NCBI GenBank assembly: GCA_031254035.1
Contig: JAIRVF010000151.1
Span: 1 to 45,066 of the forward strand
Direction of reading: 5' to 3'
DNA length: 45,066 nucleotides
DNA from: Paenibacillus sp.
GTDB taxonomy: Bacteria; Bacillota; Bacilli; Paenibacillales; Paenibacillaceae
In this document: one piece after another, positions 16,255 to 24,403 of the stretch
Layout: each line of letters begins with the position of its first letter
Position numbering within the stretch: position 1 is the first letter of the stretch
Translations under genes and position numbers: made by a program
Notes under the pieces: model-generated
What the model saw: only the letters and a program-made list of their open reading frames with translations
Database searches by the model: none
Told to the model about the DNA's origin: nothing

Positions 16255-17553
16255 ATGAGCACGATGGATGAACAGGAACAAACCAGGCCTAAATCGCGTT
16301 TTTATTACGGTTGGATTATCGTTCTGCTTACCTTTGCCACTTTGCTCGTATCTGCGGGCATTCGTTCTTTGCCTAGCGTTTTGCTAGTTCCGTTTCAAAA
16401 TGAATTCGGGTGGAGCCGCGGTAGTATTTCAAGTGTCATCTCGATCGGTATCTTTCTGTATGGCTTAGTCGGTCCATTTTCGGCAGCGCTACTGTTGAAA
16501 TTCGGTTTCCGCAAGGTCATTGTCACTTCACTTGCTGTTTTGGGACTTAGCTTGGCGGTTACGCCTCTGATCCGTTCTTTTTGGCAATTCGAGCTGCTTT
16601 GGGGGCTCGTTTCCGGTCTTGCGACAGGGATGATGGCCAACGTGCTCGGCGTGATGGTAAGCAATCAGTGGTTCGTGAAACGTAAAGGGCTTGTCGTCGG
16701 GCTGCTGACGGCCAGCGCCGCCACCGGCCAGCTTCTTTTTCTGCCGCTGTTTGCTAAGTTGACGTCTGATCTGGGTTGGAGATATGCCATATATACCGCT
16801 GTCGTCAGCATTGTTATCGTGCTTGTCGCCGTAGCCATATGGATGCGCAATCACCCGTATGAGGTGGATGCTGCGCCGTACGGTTCAACCGAAATGGAGA
16901 AACCAGTTCCTTTCAAAGAGAATATTTTTCTCGCTCCGCTGCAAAATTTACGGATGGCTATGGGGAGTGCGACGTTTTGGCTGCTCGCGGGCACGTTTTT
17001 CTTTTGTGGTTTGTCAACGAATGGGCTGATCGGCACTCATCTCATCGCTGCCTGCGGCGACCACGGGATTTTGGAGGTTGCCGCCGCCGGGCTGCTTGCC
17101 ATGATGGGGGTGTTCGATTTGTTCGGCACGACGATATCAGGCTGGTTGTCTGATCGTATCGACAGCCGGAAGCTGCTGTTTTTGTATTACGGGCTCCGCG
17201 GGTTGTCCCTGCTGTTTCTTCCCTATGCGCTGAACAGCGCCTCTCCATACATGATTGTCGCTTTCTCCGCATTTTACGGTTTGGACTGGATCGCAACCGT
17301 TCCCCCAACCGTCAAGTTGGCGGGAGAAGCATTCGGGAAGGAGAAATCCGGCATGATTTTCGGTTGGGTCGTCGTCGCCCACCAACTGGGCGCTTCGGCA
17401 GCGGCTTACGGTGCAGGCGCCTTGCGCGACTGGCTCGGAAGCTATTCGCAGGCTTTTGTGATCGCCGGATTCTTATGCTTCATCGCATCGGTGATGGCAA
17501 TGCAAATCCGCAAAAACCAAACGAGAAGTGCAAATACACATCTTGTTTCGTGA
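16255..17553 (+). CDS. MFS transporter, oxalate/formate antiporter-like (MCT branch)
   Basis: This 432-residue membrane carrier has 12 hydrophobic segments. The opening FYYGWIIVLLTFATLLVSAGIR and the FGWSRGSIS block are typical of the OFA/monocarboxylate branch. The substrate is unknown, though the branch moves small organic acids. ATG 16255 has AGAGGG ten bases upstream; a GTG four codons earlier is an alternative. Control by the upstream MarR is likely because of the shared operator. Its last residues, about NTHLVS, and the stop codon overlap the start of an IS256-like transposase fragment on the other strand, so the natural C-terminus may have been replaced. Confidence 0.85.
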   Translation: MSTMDEQEQTRPKSRFYYGWIIVLLTFATLLVSAGIRSLPSVLLVPFQNEFGWSRGSISSVISIGIFLYGLVGPFSAALLLKFGFRKVIVTSLAVLGLSLAVTPLIRSFWQFELLWGLVSGLATGMMANVLGVMVSNQWFVKRKGLVVGLLTASAATGQLLFLPLFAKLTSDLGWRYAIYTAVVSIVIVLVAVAIWMRNHPYEVDAAPYGSTEMEKPVPFKENIFLAPLQNLRMAMGSATFWLLAGTFFFCGLSTNGLIGTHLIAACGDHGILEVAAAGLLAMMGVFDLFGTTISGWLSDRIDSRKLLFLYYGLRGLSLLFLPYALNSASPYMIVAFSAFYGLDWIATVPPTVKLAGEAFGKEKSGMIFGWVVVAHQLGASAAAYGAGALRDWLGSYSQAFVIAGFLCFIASVMAMQIRKNQTRSANTHLVS

Positions 17554-17655
17554 CTAGAGCTTGGACCCAATCTGTTGTAAGATGATTCATAGGGAAGACC
17601 TCCTTTTTGTGAATTGTGTTGTGGTGACTTAATTCTACAAGAAAAGGTCTTCCTT
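17535..17655 (-). mobile_element. IS256-family element remnant (left end and first codons)
   Basis: On the reverse strand an ATG at 17594 follows AAAGGAGG and reads MNHLTTDWVQALVTKQDV, the beginning of an IS256-type transposase; after KQDV the similarity stops and the sequence is that of the MFS gene. Upstream, AGGTCTTCC (17645-17653) and GGAAGACCT (17594-17603 region) form an inverted pair around the ribosome site. It is an insertion or deletion scar that kept about 16 codons. Confidence 0.6.
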
Positions 17656-17720
17656 TTTATATTCATCTATTTACATAACATATTTTGCGCTCTCAAAAAG
17701 AATGAGAAGGAGGATTATCA

Positions 17721-18359
17721 ATGATTATAAAAAAAATTATGTGCAAAGTAAGGGAAGATCAGAAGGAGAATTTCTCTGAATGTCAAGGTCAATGGCAATC
17801 TATTAATAATATTGAGGGATTTTTGGGACAAATTGGCGGCTGGAATCATAAGGAGCCACTAACAGCTTGTATTTTTTCGTTTTGGGAAAGTCAAATGGCT
17901 TATCAGCTTTTTATGGATGAGGCACACGACCAGGTTTTCTTGAAATCCGGACAAGAGAATACCTATACTTCAATCCATGTTGAGTTATTACAAGGAGAAT
18001 TCCGAATTCCTGGATCGGAGCCTGACATCGTATCTGTCCTACGGAAAGCTAACTATGTTCGTACAGCATTTTCACAAGTGAAGGAATCGAGAATCGATCA
18101 CTTTGTTGAAATGCAAAAGGAGGTATGGAACCCTGGAATGAAAAAAGCTGAGGGTATGCTTGGCGGTGAATTCGCTCGTTCTCAGAAAAACAATCTATAC
18201 TATCTTGTACTAACAGGATGGGAAAATACAAATGTCCATGAAAAATATATGGCTAATCACTTCCCGGGTTTGATAAAAACTGCAGCACCTGAACAAGATG
18301 TTGTTGAGCTTACAGGAAATCAATTTATCGTTGAAGAGTCGTGGCGTGTTTGTCCATAA
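17721..18359 (+). CDS. ydbC: YdbC-like protein (DUF4937)
   Basis: This 212-residue soluble protein consists of two ABM-like (dimeric alpha-beta barrel) halves. The first contains FLGQIGGWNHKEPLTACIFSFWES (57 on), a pattern shared with Bacillus subtilis YdbC; the second repeats it as LGGEFARSQKNNLYYLVLTGWEN (about 150-172). The family has no established function; the fold is that of antibiotic-biosynthesis and heme monooxygenases. The ATG follows an excellent AGAAGGAGG. It is intact although its neighbours on both sides are gene fragments. Confidence 0.75.
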   Translation: MIIKKIMCKVREDQKENFSECQGQWQSINNIEGFLGQIGGWNHKEPLTACIFSFWESQMAYQLFMDEAHDQVFLKSGQENTYTSIHVELLQGEFRIPGSEPDIVSVLRKANYVRTAFSQVKESRIDHFVEMQKEVWNPGMKKAEGMLGGEFARSQKNNLYYLVLTGWENTNVHEKYMANHFPGLIKTAAPEQDVVELTGNQFIVEESWRVCP

Positions 18360-18361
18360 AA

Positions 18362-18612
18362 TAATATAGCTGAAACACCCACTCTTCTCACCGGTAAACC
18401 ATTCCAGTTCTGATAAAATAGTCGTTTAGCCGCATTATTGACTTCTTGAGTAATGTTTGTTGGATCAGGCAGTTTCATCTGACGATGGAAGCCTGTTCTA
18501 ATATTCTAATATCAAAATCTGCACCAGATATACCTACTAGTACAACTGATCCGTGATACCCTTTTTGTCTGACTCTACGGCAACCCTCCGTACTAATGTC
18601 CAATAGTACAAC
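18362..18612 (-). pseudogene. UvrX/DinB Y-family DNA polymerase fragment, frameshifted
   Basis: The reverse strand reads GCRRVRQKGYHGSVVLVG and ISGADFD, then after a frame change TGFHRQMKLPDPTNITQEV and RLFYQNWNGLPVRRVGVS. This is the little-finger part of a UvrX-type translesion polymerase, where such stretches join without a break. Upstream catalytic domains and the C-terminus are missing, and it stops against ydbC. It is a dead fragment, probably from a plasmid or prophage copy. This accounts for nearly all of 18360-18627. Confidence 0.75.
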
Positions 18613-18627
18613 CTCTATGTCTAAAAG

Positions 18628-19053
18628 TTATGACTTTTTAAATAACTTAATCAAATCAAACATAAGAGAGAAAATAAAAATTACTGCTGGATACATAAGG
18701 TTCAGAAATAAAATGATCAATCCAACAGCTGGTAACGGTTTTAAGGCTGGGTTATTTAACGGGAACATAAGCGAAAAGATATTAATCAAAATAAGGTAAT
18801 AAGGAATCCATAATAAACTAGATAAATACTTTAGTTTTGAATTTAGAAATTCTTTTTTAATGATAATTCCTACCAATATAAAAACAACAATATAAAATGC
18901 AGAGATTATTAAGTTGGAAATCAGATTAACCTCATTTTCAGAATATTTAAACATATCTGATATTCTGTAGTAGTTTACTCTAATCTCGGTATGAACAAAA
19001 ATTGAAAGAGAAAAAAGAATTCCTGTAAAGTTAAGAAAAGTAAACTTTTTCAA
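18628..19053 (-). CDS. small membrane protein, unrecognised
   Basis: This 141-residue, very AT-rich gene encodes a protein with four hydrophobic helices (near residues 5-22, 47-70, 79-101 and 110-132) and a basic end (DLIKLFKKS). The start is TTG 19053, nine bases after GGAGGG; this gives MKKFTFLNFTG and places the first helix at the N-terminus. I do not recognise the family. It is divergent from a broken secreted toxin-like gene; membrane immunity proteins are often placed next to toxins, so that role is possible but not shown. Base composition differs strongly from neighbouring genes, suggesting recent arrival. Confidence 0.6.
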   Translation of the reverse strand: MKKFTFLNFTGILFSLSIFVHTEIRVNYYRISDMFKYSENEVNLISNLIISAFYIVVFILVGIIIKKEFLNSKLKYLSSLLWIPYYLILINIFSLMFPLNNPALKPLPAVGLIILFLNLMYPAVIFIFSLMFDLIKLFKKS

Positions 19054-19223
19054 AACATGTATCCCTCCAGTACTTGTATTTAAATTAGCTAAAGGCCTGT
19101 TTTGGAACAATTCCTTTAGAGATAATTAGCAAAATTAACTAGACGTTAAATATTTTGTAACTAATTCTACCGAAGTCAGGAATAATATGGTGTGTTAATT
19201 ACAACAAAAAGGAGGGGGATTGT

Positions 19224-19660
19224 TTGAAGAAAAGGTTTCCACTTTTATTCTCGCTTGTTTGCAAACTATATTGAGAATATTAGAAGAATTAATTTGTTAC
19301 TTGAACAAGGTGGGGTCATCTCTAGCCTTGGGTATTTACGGAAATCTATTGCAGCAATGTCATATACTACTACTTGGTGGGTTGAGAGAGTCAGACCACG
19401 GGGAATTTGGGATTACAAAGTAGTATCTGGATACTCTCCATACTATAAAGAATGGTCCGCTTATGTCAAAGATGGAGTCAAACAAATTAGAACATCAGAA
19501 TGGTTTGGCAATTATAATTATGGTTACTGGTAAGTTGCTTTTCCCTTTAGGCATTCTGTATACGGGTGGAGACGTTGTATCCCAAATAACCGGTGGTGCA
19601 CCAGATGATTTTCAAGATAAAGCAAATATTGCTCAAGGATATAATGAAAATACTTATTAA
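19224..19660 (+). pseudogene. secreted polymorphic toxin type 44-like gene, two frameshifts
   Basis: TTG 19224 after GGAGGGGG starts MKKRFPLLFSLV, a signal-peptide-like stretch that soon meets a stop. In the next frame the reading continues as FANYIENIRRINLLLEQGG, WWVERVRPRGIWDYK and EWFGNYNYG, and stops at 19531. Dropping one T near 19523 leads to TGKLLFPLGILYTGGDV and GAPDDFQDKANIAQGY, ending at 19660. The order W-G-WDYK, FGNYNYG-TG, G-DD-DQ/DK-I-GY matches what I know of toxin type 44 domains (Ntox44). With two frame breaks it is probably dead. Confidence 0.6.
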
Positions 19661-19762
19661 GTTTAATTAAAAACATCAACTGCCCTGGTTAGTTTCTGTT
19701 AGATGAAGTTTTTAATGGTTTGTAATATATTTTTAAATAGAATAATATGATTGATCTTGTTT

Positions 19763-19806
19763 GAAAGCCACATTAAAGTATTTGACTCTAATGTGGCTTT
19801 CCTATT
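19763..19806 (+). terminator. strong terminator after the toxin remnant
   Basis: GAAAGCCACATTA pairs perfectly with TAATGTGGCTTTC (13 base pairs) and is followed by CTATTTT. The stretch 19661-19910 otherwise holds only AT-rich sequence with no gene. Confidence 0.75.
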
Positions 19807-19910
19807 TTGGCAGTTTAATAAGGAACTTTAAAATGACTTTTACCAACTTGACTATAATCGTGTTAGTGAAAGAAATGAGATATTTTAATAAATCACGCAT
19901 TTCATCGAAA

Positions 19911-20039
19911 TTATTTAACTTCTAAATTCACTGCTACTTTAAATAACTTATCCTTTATTTCTAAAATCAATTGTTTTGCCTCCTCCTTGGCTTGGGATGC
20001 AGAACCGTCCATTAATACATAAAAAGCTAATTCATCCCG
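19911..20039 (-). pseudogene. 3' fragment of an unknown gene joined to the aminopeptidase stop codon
   Basis: Immediately after the aminopeptidase TAA, the same reverse-strand frame stays open for 42 codons and reads ELAFYVLMDGSASQAKEEAK then QLILEIKDKLFKVAVNLEVK to its own TAA. It has the look of real helical protein and the low GC of the adjacent toxin region. There is no start or ribosome site. I read it as the tail of a lost gene left at a deletion junction. Confidence 0.4.
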
Positions 20040-21272
20040 TTATACCCAGACTCCATTCCGGAATACCGGTTCAATCGTTCCGTCAGGCAATTCGCCGTCT
20101 ATTTCGAGCTCCACGGAGCCGACCATGAAATCGACATGCGTCAGACTAACATTAGCGCCGCGGGCCAGTAGCTCTTCTTTGCCAAGCTTGGTACCGCCTT
20201 CGATGTTAACCGGATATGAGCTTCCGAGAGCAAAGTGGCAGGAAGCATTTTCATCGATGCCGGTGTTGAAGAATACCCGCTTCATTTGGGAGATCGGAGA
20301 GTCGAATGGCACCAGGGCCATTTCGCCGAGATAGGACGCTCCTTCATCCGTTTCAAGCAGGGAAGTCAGATGCTCGCGCCCGGAAACGGCGTCATATTCG
20401 GTGACTTTGCCATCCTTGAAGGCAAGCTTAATCCCTTCGACCAGACGGCCGTTCAGATTCAGTGGGAGCGTACTCGTAACCGTCCCGTTCACGCCAGTGC
20501 GAAGCGGCATCGTATAGATTTCCTCAGTCGGCATATTGGCGACAAAATAATGTCCATCTTCATTATAATCGCCGCCGCCGAGCCACAAATAACCATCCGG
20601 CATTTCGACATGTAGATCTGTACCCGGTGCACGGTAATGGAATGCTTTGTAACGTTTGTTATTCATGTATTCCTGCTTTTGCTTGAGCGTTTGGATATGA
20701 TCCTTCCAAGCGGCGACCGGATCATTGTCCTCCGTGACGCGGTTCATCTGGAAGACGGCTTCCCACATGGCGGTTATGCGCTGTTCTTCCGGCAGGTCGG
20801 CGAATACCTTGTCTGCCCAAGCCTTCGTTGGAGCTTTGATTAACGACCAGGTGACTTTATTGCTGCGCACATAAGCCTGGTATTTTTCGCGGGCAACCGC
20901 TGCAGCCTTGACGGCTGTGGATACTTTGGAAGAATCGATGCCGCGGAACAGCTCCGGATCTGGGACTTTAATATGTAATACCGCACCGCCCCCTTCAGCG
21001 AGCTGCTCCATCATGTCCGCCTGCCATTTTGGATAATAGCCAAATGAGTCGTCTGGAGCTTTTTCGTAACGGATCCGGGTGATTTTTTCATCATCCCAAT
21101 CCACCTGAACATATTTGGCGCCAGCTTCATAAGCTTTCGAAACGACCTGCCGAGTGAAATCTACGGTCTCCAAAGGCGCTTGAACGTATAGAACCTGACC
21201 CGGCTGAATGTTGACGCCCACTTTGATGACAAGTTCGGCGTATTTTTCTAGCATGTGGTTGAAATCTTTCAT
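20040..21272 (-). CDS. ampS: M29-family (AmpS/PepS) metallo-aminopeptidase
   Basis: This 410-residue cytosolic aminopeptidase removes N-terminal residues from peptides. Candidate ligands for its pair of metal ions are all present in the usual order: Glu250 (NMPTEE), Glu317 (GEMAL), His346 (CHFALG), Tyr353, His379 and Asp381 (LTHVDFM). The N-terminal domain MLEKYAELVIKVGVNIQPGQ is typical of the family. Length fits the usual 410-413 residues. ATG 21272 follows CTGGAGG. The stop codon directly abuts a foreign-looking gene fragment, so any original 3' terminator has been lost. Confidence 0.92.
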   Translation of the reverse strand: MKDFNHMLEKYAELVIKVGVNIQPGQVLYVQAPLETVDFTRQVVSKAYEAGAKYVQVDWDDEKITRIRYEKAPDDSFGYYPKWQADMMEQLAEGGGAVLHIKVPDPELFRGIDSSKVSTAVKAAAVAREKYQAYVRSNKVTWSLIKAPTKAWADKVFADLPEEQRITAMWEAVFQMNRVTEDNDPVAAWKDHIQTLKQKQEYMNNKRYKAFHYRAPGTDLHVEMPDGYLWLGGGDYNEDGHYFVANMPTEEIYTMPLRTGVNGTVTSTLPLNLNGRLVEGIKLAFKDGKVTEYDAVSGREHLTSLLETDEGASYLGEMALVPFDSPISQMKRVFFNTGIDENASCHFALGSSYPVNIEGGTKLGKEELLARGANVSLTHVDFMVGSVELEIDGELPDGTIEPVFRNGVWV

Positions 21273-21586
21273 CGTGAGTGCATCCTCCAGTTTTGTTCGA
21301 ATCTCGTTTTCTATGAAATTACATGTTCTATTATAACCTGAATTGCATGCTGCGCACCTTTGGATTCATGGAGGACGGAATATCAGCTTTTAATTGTGCC
21401 GGCAATGATAAGCGCATAATCCGTGGTATAGATGCCATTGAGTGAGGATAACTTTCGGTATTAGTGACTAGATTTATATCTACCTGTCCCAAATTATGTA
21501 TAATGTTGATGAGTGATCTCACTTTTTTATTTCATGCGCCAGAGGATGATTTTTGCAAAAATTCTGAAGCAAAGGAGATAGGATTC

Positions 21587-23023
21587 ATGCAAAATACGGA
21601 AATATCGCTGCCAAGGAAAAGCCCGAAGGAGCTGGGGATTTCCTCGAAACATGTCATTAGTTTTCTGGATCGTTTGAAAGCGCATCATATTGAGCTGCAT
21701 AGCTTTATGCTTCTCCGTCACGGCCATGTGGCGGCAGAAGGATGGTGGCAGCCTTATACGCCTGAACTTCCGCACATGTTATTTTCGCTTAGCAAAAGCT
21801 TCACCTCGACCGCGATTGGCATGGCTGTTCATGAAGGGATATTAACGCTGGATGATCCGCTCGTTTCTTATTTTCCCGAGGATCTGCCGGGCGAAGCCTC
21901 GTCCAATCTCGCAGCGATGCAAATCCGCCATCTTCTCATGATGGGTACGGGACATTCCGACGATACGATGGGTTCACTCCATAAGGCGGAGGATGGTAAT
22001 TGGGCGAGGGCTTTCCTGAAGCTGCCCGTGGAGTTTGAGCCTGGTACTCATTTTCTGTATAATACCGGCGCTACATATATGTTATCCGCCATTTTGCAGA
22101 AGGCTTCTGGACAGAATTTGCTGGAGTTTTTGCATAACCGCCTGTTTAAACCGCTTGGCATTCAAAATCCGACCTGGGAAACTTGTCCGCGCGGCATACA
22201 TACCGGAGGCTACGGACTGAGTATCACTACGGAGGATATTGCGAAGTTCGGGCAATTGTATCTTCAAAAAGGGGTCTGGCATGGCCAGCGGCTGATTGAA
22301 GAGGATTGGATCGAAGAAGCGACAAGCAAACAAATTGCAAACGGCGACGGCGGTGACAGTGACTGGTCCCAAGGTTACGGCTATCAATTTTGGCGCTGCC
22401 GCCATGATATCTACCGTGGAGACGGGGCTTTTGGCCAATATTGTATCGTGCTGCCGGAGCAGGATGCCGTTATTGCTATGACCGCAGGCACGGGGGACTT
22501 GCAGGCTGTTTTAAACTGCGTTTGGGATGAGCTTCTTGGCGGGTTTTTGGCTGAACCGCAAGAAACGGATGAACATTCGGGAGAATTAATGGAACGTTTG
22601 GATCAGCTTCATTTGGACTTGCCGCAGCTGCAAGCGGGTTCGGAGTTGGAAACGGAAATTAGCGGAAGAAATTATGTGCTTGAAGAAAACGAGTTTTCCA
22701 TAAACAACTTTCGCTTCGATTTTGAGCAGGATACCGTGTATTTGTCTTTCAAGGATGCTGAGGAGGGGTACCGGATCCCTTTGGGCCGCCATGATTGGGC
22801 ATTTAGCCAATCACGGTTGTTTAACCGGCAAGAGCTCCGCACCGCAGCAAGTTTTACTTGGAAATCGACGGACACGCTGCTTCTTACGATTCGGGGTGTT
22901 GAGACTCCGTTCGGTTTAACATACGAGGTTCATTTTGGCGAAGACACAATAGACATTCATCATTGGATTAATGTGCCATTTGGATCTAATGAAGATAAGC
23001 ATATTCTTGGAAGAGCTGAATAG
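21587..23023 (+). CDS. beta-lactamase-family serine hydrolase
   Basis: This 478-residue class C-like serine hydrolase carries the catalytic SLSK at 67-70 and the YNT at 158-160 (the family's Tyr-X-Asn). A KTG-like third motif is replaced by HTGGYGL or GDGAFGQ, as is usual in esterase and peptidase members. There is no signal peptide, so the enzyme is cytosolic, which argues against cell-wall or beta-lactam targets. The C-terminal 100 residues form an extra beta-rich domain seen in Paenibacillus homologues. I chose ATG 21587 because AAAGGAG lies nine bases upstream; a longer frame exists but lacks support. The 21273-21586 gap shows no other gene. Confidence 0.88.
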   Translation: MQNTEISLPRKSPKELGISSKHVISFLDRLKAHHIELHSFMLLRHGHVAAEGWWQPYTPELPHMLFSLSKSFTSTAIGMAVHEGILTLDDPLVSYFPEDLPGEASSNLAAMQIRHLLMMGTGHSDDTMGSLHKAEDGNWARAFLKLPVEFEPGTHFLYNTGATYMLSAILQKASGQNLLEFLHNRLFKPLGIQNPTWETCPRGIHTGGYGLSITTEDIAKFGQLYLQKGVWHGQRLIEEDWIEEATSKQIANGDGGDSDWSQGYGYQFWRCRHDIYRGDGAFGQYCIVLPEQDAVIAMTAGTGDLQAVLNCVWDELLGGFLAEPQETDEHSGELMERLDQLHLDLPQLQAGSELETEISGRNYVLEENEFSINNFRFDFEQDTVYLSFKDAEEGYRIPLGRHDWAFSQSRLFNRQELRTAASFTWKSTDTLLLTIRGVETPFGLTYEVHFGEDTIDIHHWINVPFGSNEDKHILGRAE

Positions 23024-23061
23024 GGATAAAGCGATCAAGAGAGCAAGCATCATGAACGAAT

Positions 23062-23098
23062 AAAATCCGCTAGCAGGAGAACTGCTGGTGGATTTTTT
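23062..23098 (+). terminator. terminator of the serine hydrolase gene
   Basis: AAATCC-GC-AGCAG pairs with CTGCT-G-GGATTT with small bulges and is followed by TTTT. Confidence 0.75.
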
Positions 23099-23188
23099 CG
23101 TTTTAAGCGTACAATGGTTTTCTCGTATCGGTGAAACTAAATCCGGCCTGATGCAGTCTAAAGGGTAAGGAGGTGGCGTTTTCTACAG

Positions 23189-24106
23189 ATGCGTATCAAC
23201 AAAGTAAAAATGGGCTCCGTACTGCTGGCTATCCTGTTAGCTTTGTCACTTGCTGCATGCGAGAGCAAACCGAAAAATAATTCCGCCGGGCAAGGCCAAC
23301 ATAAACCTGTAAACGAGGAACCGACGAAGTCCGGGCAATATTCCCAGAATCATAAGGATCATGCAGCGAATCCAGATATTCCTGCCATCATGCAGGGGAC
23401 AGGCAGCTTTACTGGGCTTGCCGATTCGCATACGGTGGAAATCATCGTTCATGGTACCCCGATGTCTTTTCAATTTGGTGAGGATCTGAATCAGGCTATG
23501 GAAGATGTAAATCCAGATCAACAAGTCAATTTTCGATACGTGGAGAAACCCATCAAAGGCGAGACGACGCTGAAACAGCTGGTCCTGACAGGAATTTCAA
23601 AGTTGGAATCCAAAAAAAAGGATGGCAAGGACTCGAAGGAGGAAGATCTGCCAAAGGAGAAAGAGCTAGATGTGATGCTTGAAGGCAACAAGGAGCAGCG
23701 TATTGCGGTACTGGTTCATGGAGCCGGATACTCCCTATATATTTTCGAGCAGTTCACGTTCGATAAGGCAAAAAACGTGCTGTATTTTAACGTAGATCCC
23801 CGATTCCAGGTGCGGATTGAGAAGCTTCCACCCAGTTTTAGCCTGAATAAACTGCTGCTTGAGGGCGAAGATGGGCTCAGAAAGTATGGTAAAGCAGTGC
23901 AGCTGCACGGCAGTGTCCTGACTAGTTCGATGAAGGATGCTAGATTATTTCTACAGGCGCAGGATAAAACGGGAACGTATGAGTATATTGTAAAAGAGTT
24001 TGACGGTAGTTGCTATGTTTTCCATGTGGAAATTCCCCAGGGAGAGGCAGCCGAGGGATTTGTGTCGCTGGCATTCGCCTCGCTGAATACGATGCAAAGC
24101 CGCTGA
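23189..24106 (+). CDS. lipoprotein, unknown function
   Basis: This 305-residue secreted lipoprotein has a classic signal (MRINKVKMGSVLLAILLALS) and lipobox LAAC with Cys24. A long low-complexity linker (about 25-70, rich in Lys, Asn, Gly, Gln, His) follows, then two alpha/beta segments: AIMQGTGSFTGLADSHTVEI near 70-90 and EEDLPKEKELDVMLEGNKEQ near 160. The protein probably sits on the outer face of the membrane. The nearest AAGGAGG lies 15 bases before the ATG, which is long. I do not recognise the domain. It stands alone between terminators. Confidence 0.75.
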   Translation: MRINKVKMGSVLLAILLALSLAACESKPKNNSAGQGQHKPVNEEPTKSGQYSQNHKDHAANPDIPAIMQGTGSFTGLADSHTVEIIVHGTPMSFQFGEDLNQAMEDVNPDQQVNFRYVEKPIKGETTLKQLVLTGISKLESKKKDGKDSKEEDLPKEKELDVMLEGNKEQRIAVLVHGAGYSLYIFEQFTFDKAKNVLYFNVDPRFQVRIEKLPPSFSLNKLLLEGEDGLRKYGKAVQLHGSVLTSSMKDARLFLQAQDKTGTYEYIVKEFDGSCYVFHVEIPQGEAAEGFVSLAFASLNTMQSR

Positions 24107-24143
24107 GTACAGTAACGAAACTCCGGAGAGCACCCTGCAAAAT

Positions 24144-24180
24144 AAGCCGAATGAGGTCTATAGCCCGTGACGGCTTTTTT
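24144..24180 (+). terminator. probable terminator of the lipoprotein gene
   Basis: AGCCG (24144-24148) or the nearer AGCC can pair with CGGCT, followed by TTTTTT. Confidence 0.5.
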
Positions 24181-24233
24181 GTGTTCCCTAAAGGAGAGTA
24201 GCCTTCGTAAGGTTGACAATAACAAATCATTCC

Positions 24234-24335
24234 ATGACATTCAGCATCATCTCCCTTCTTGTCGGCGGGATCGGCATCGTTTTCGGCGTGTTCCCGGCAA
24301 AAAAAGCAGCCAAGTTAGATCCGACGAGAAGCTAA
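24234..24335 (+). pseudogene. C-terminal scrap of an FtsX/MacB-type ABC permease
   Basis: An open 33-codon frame reads FSIISLLVGGIGIVFGVFPA then KKAAKLDPTRS. This is the last transmembrane helix and cytoplasmic tail of MacB-type ABC permeases (normal end: GVFPARKAARLDPIEALR). The rest of the permease is absent. It sits between the lipoprotein and the VanZ gene, suggesting that an ABC export operon once lay here. Confidence 0.6.
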
Positions 24336-24374
24336 GATATGAATAATTAAGAAGTGTGAAGAGAATAGAAGCAT

Positions 24375-24403
24375 GAAAAAAGAGCCTTTATTCAGGCTCT
24401 TTT
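24375..24403 (-). terminator. terminator of the VanZ-RDD gene
   Basis: Read on the reverse strand, AAAAGAGCCT pairs with AGGCTCTTTT around GAATAA and is followed by T. The last four sense codons and the stop of the gene lie inside the stem. Confidence 0.8.

Noticed and set aside
21331..21522. Reverse-strand frame of 63 codons between the aminopeptidase and serine hydrolase genes.
   Set aside because: It starts without a ribosome site and has no recognisable family; it may be a remnant but the sequence gives no firm support.
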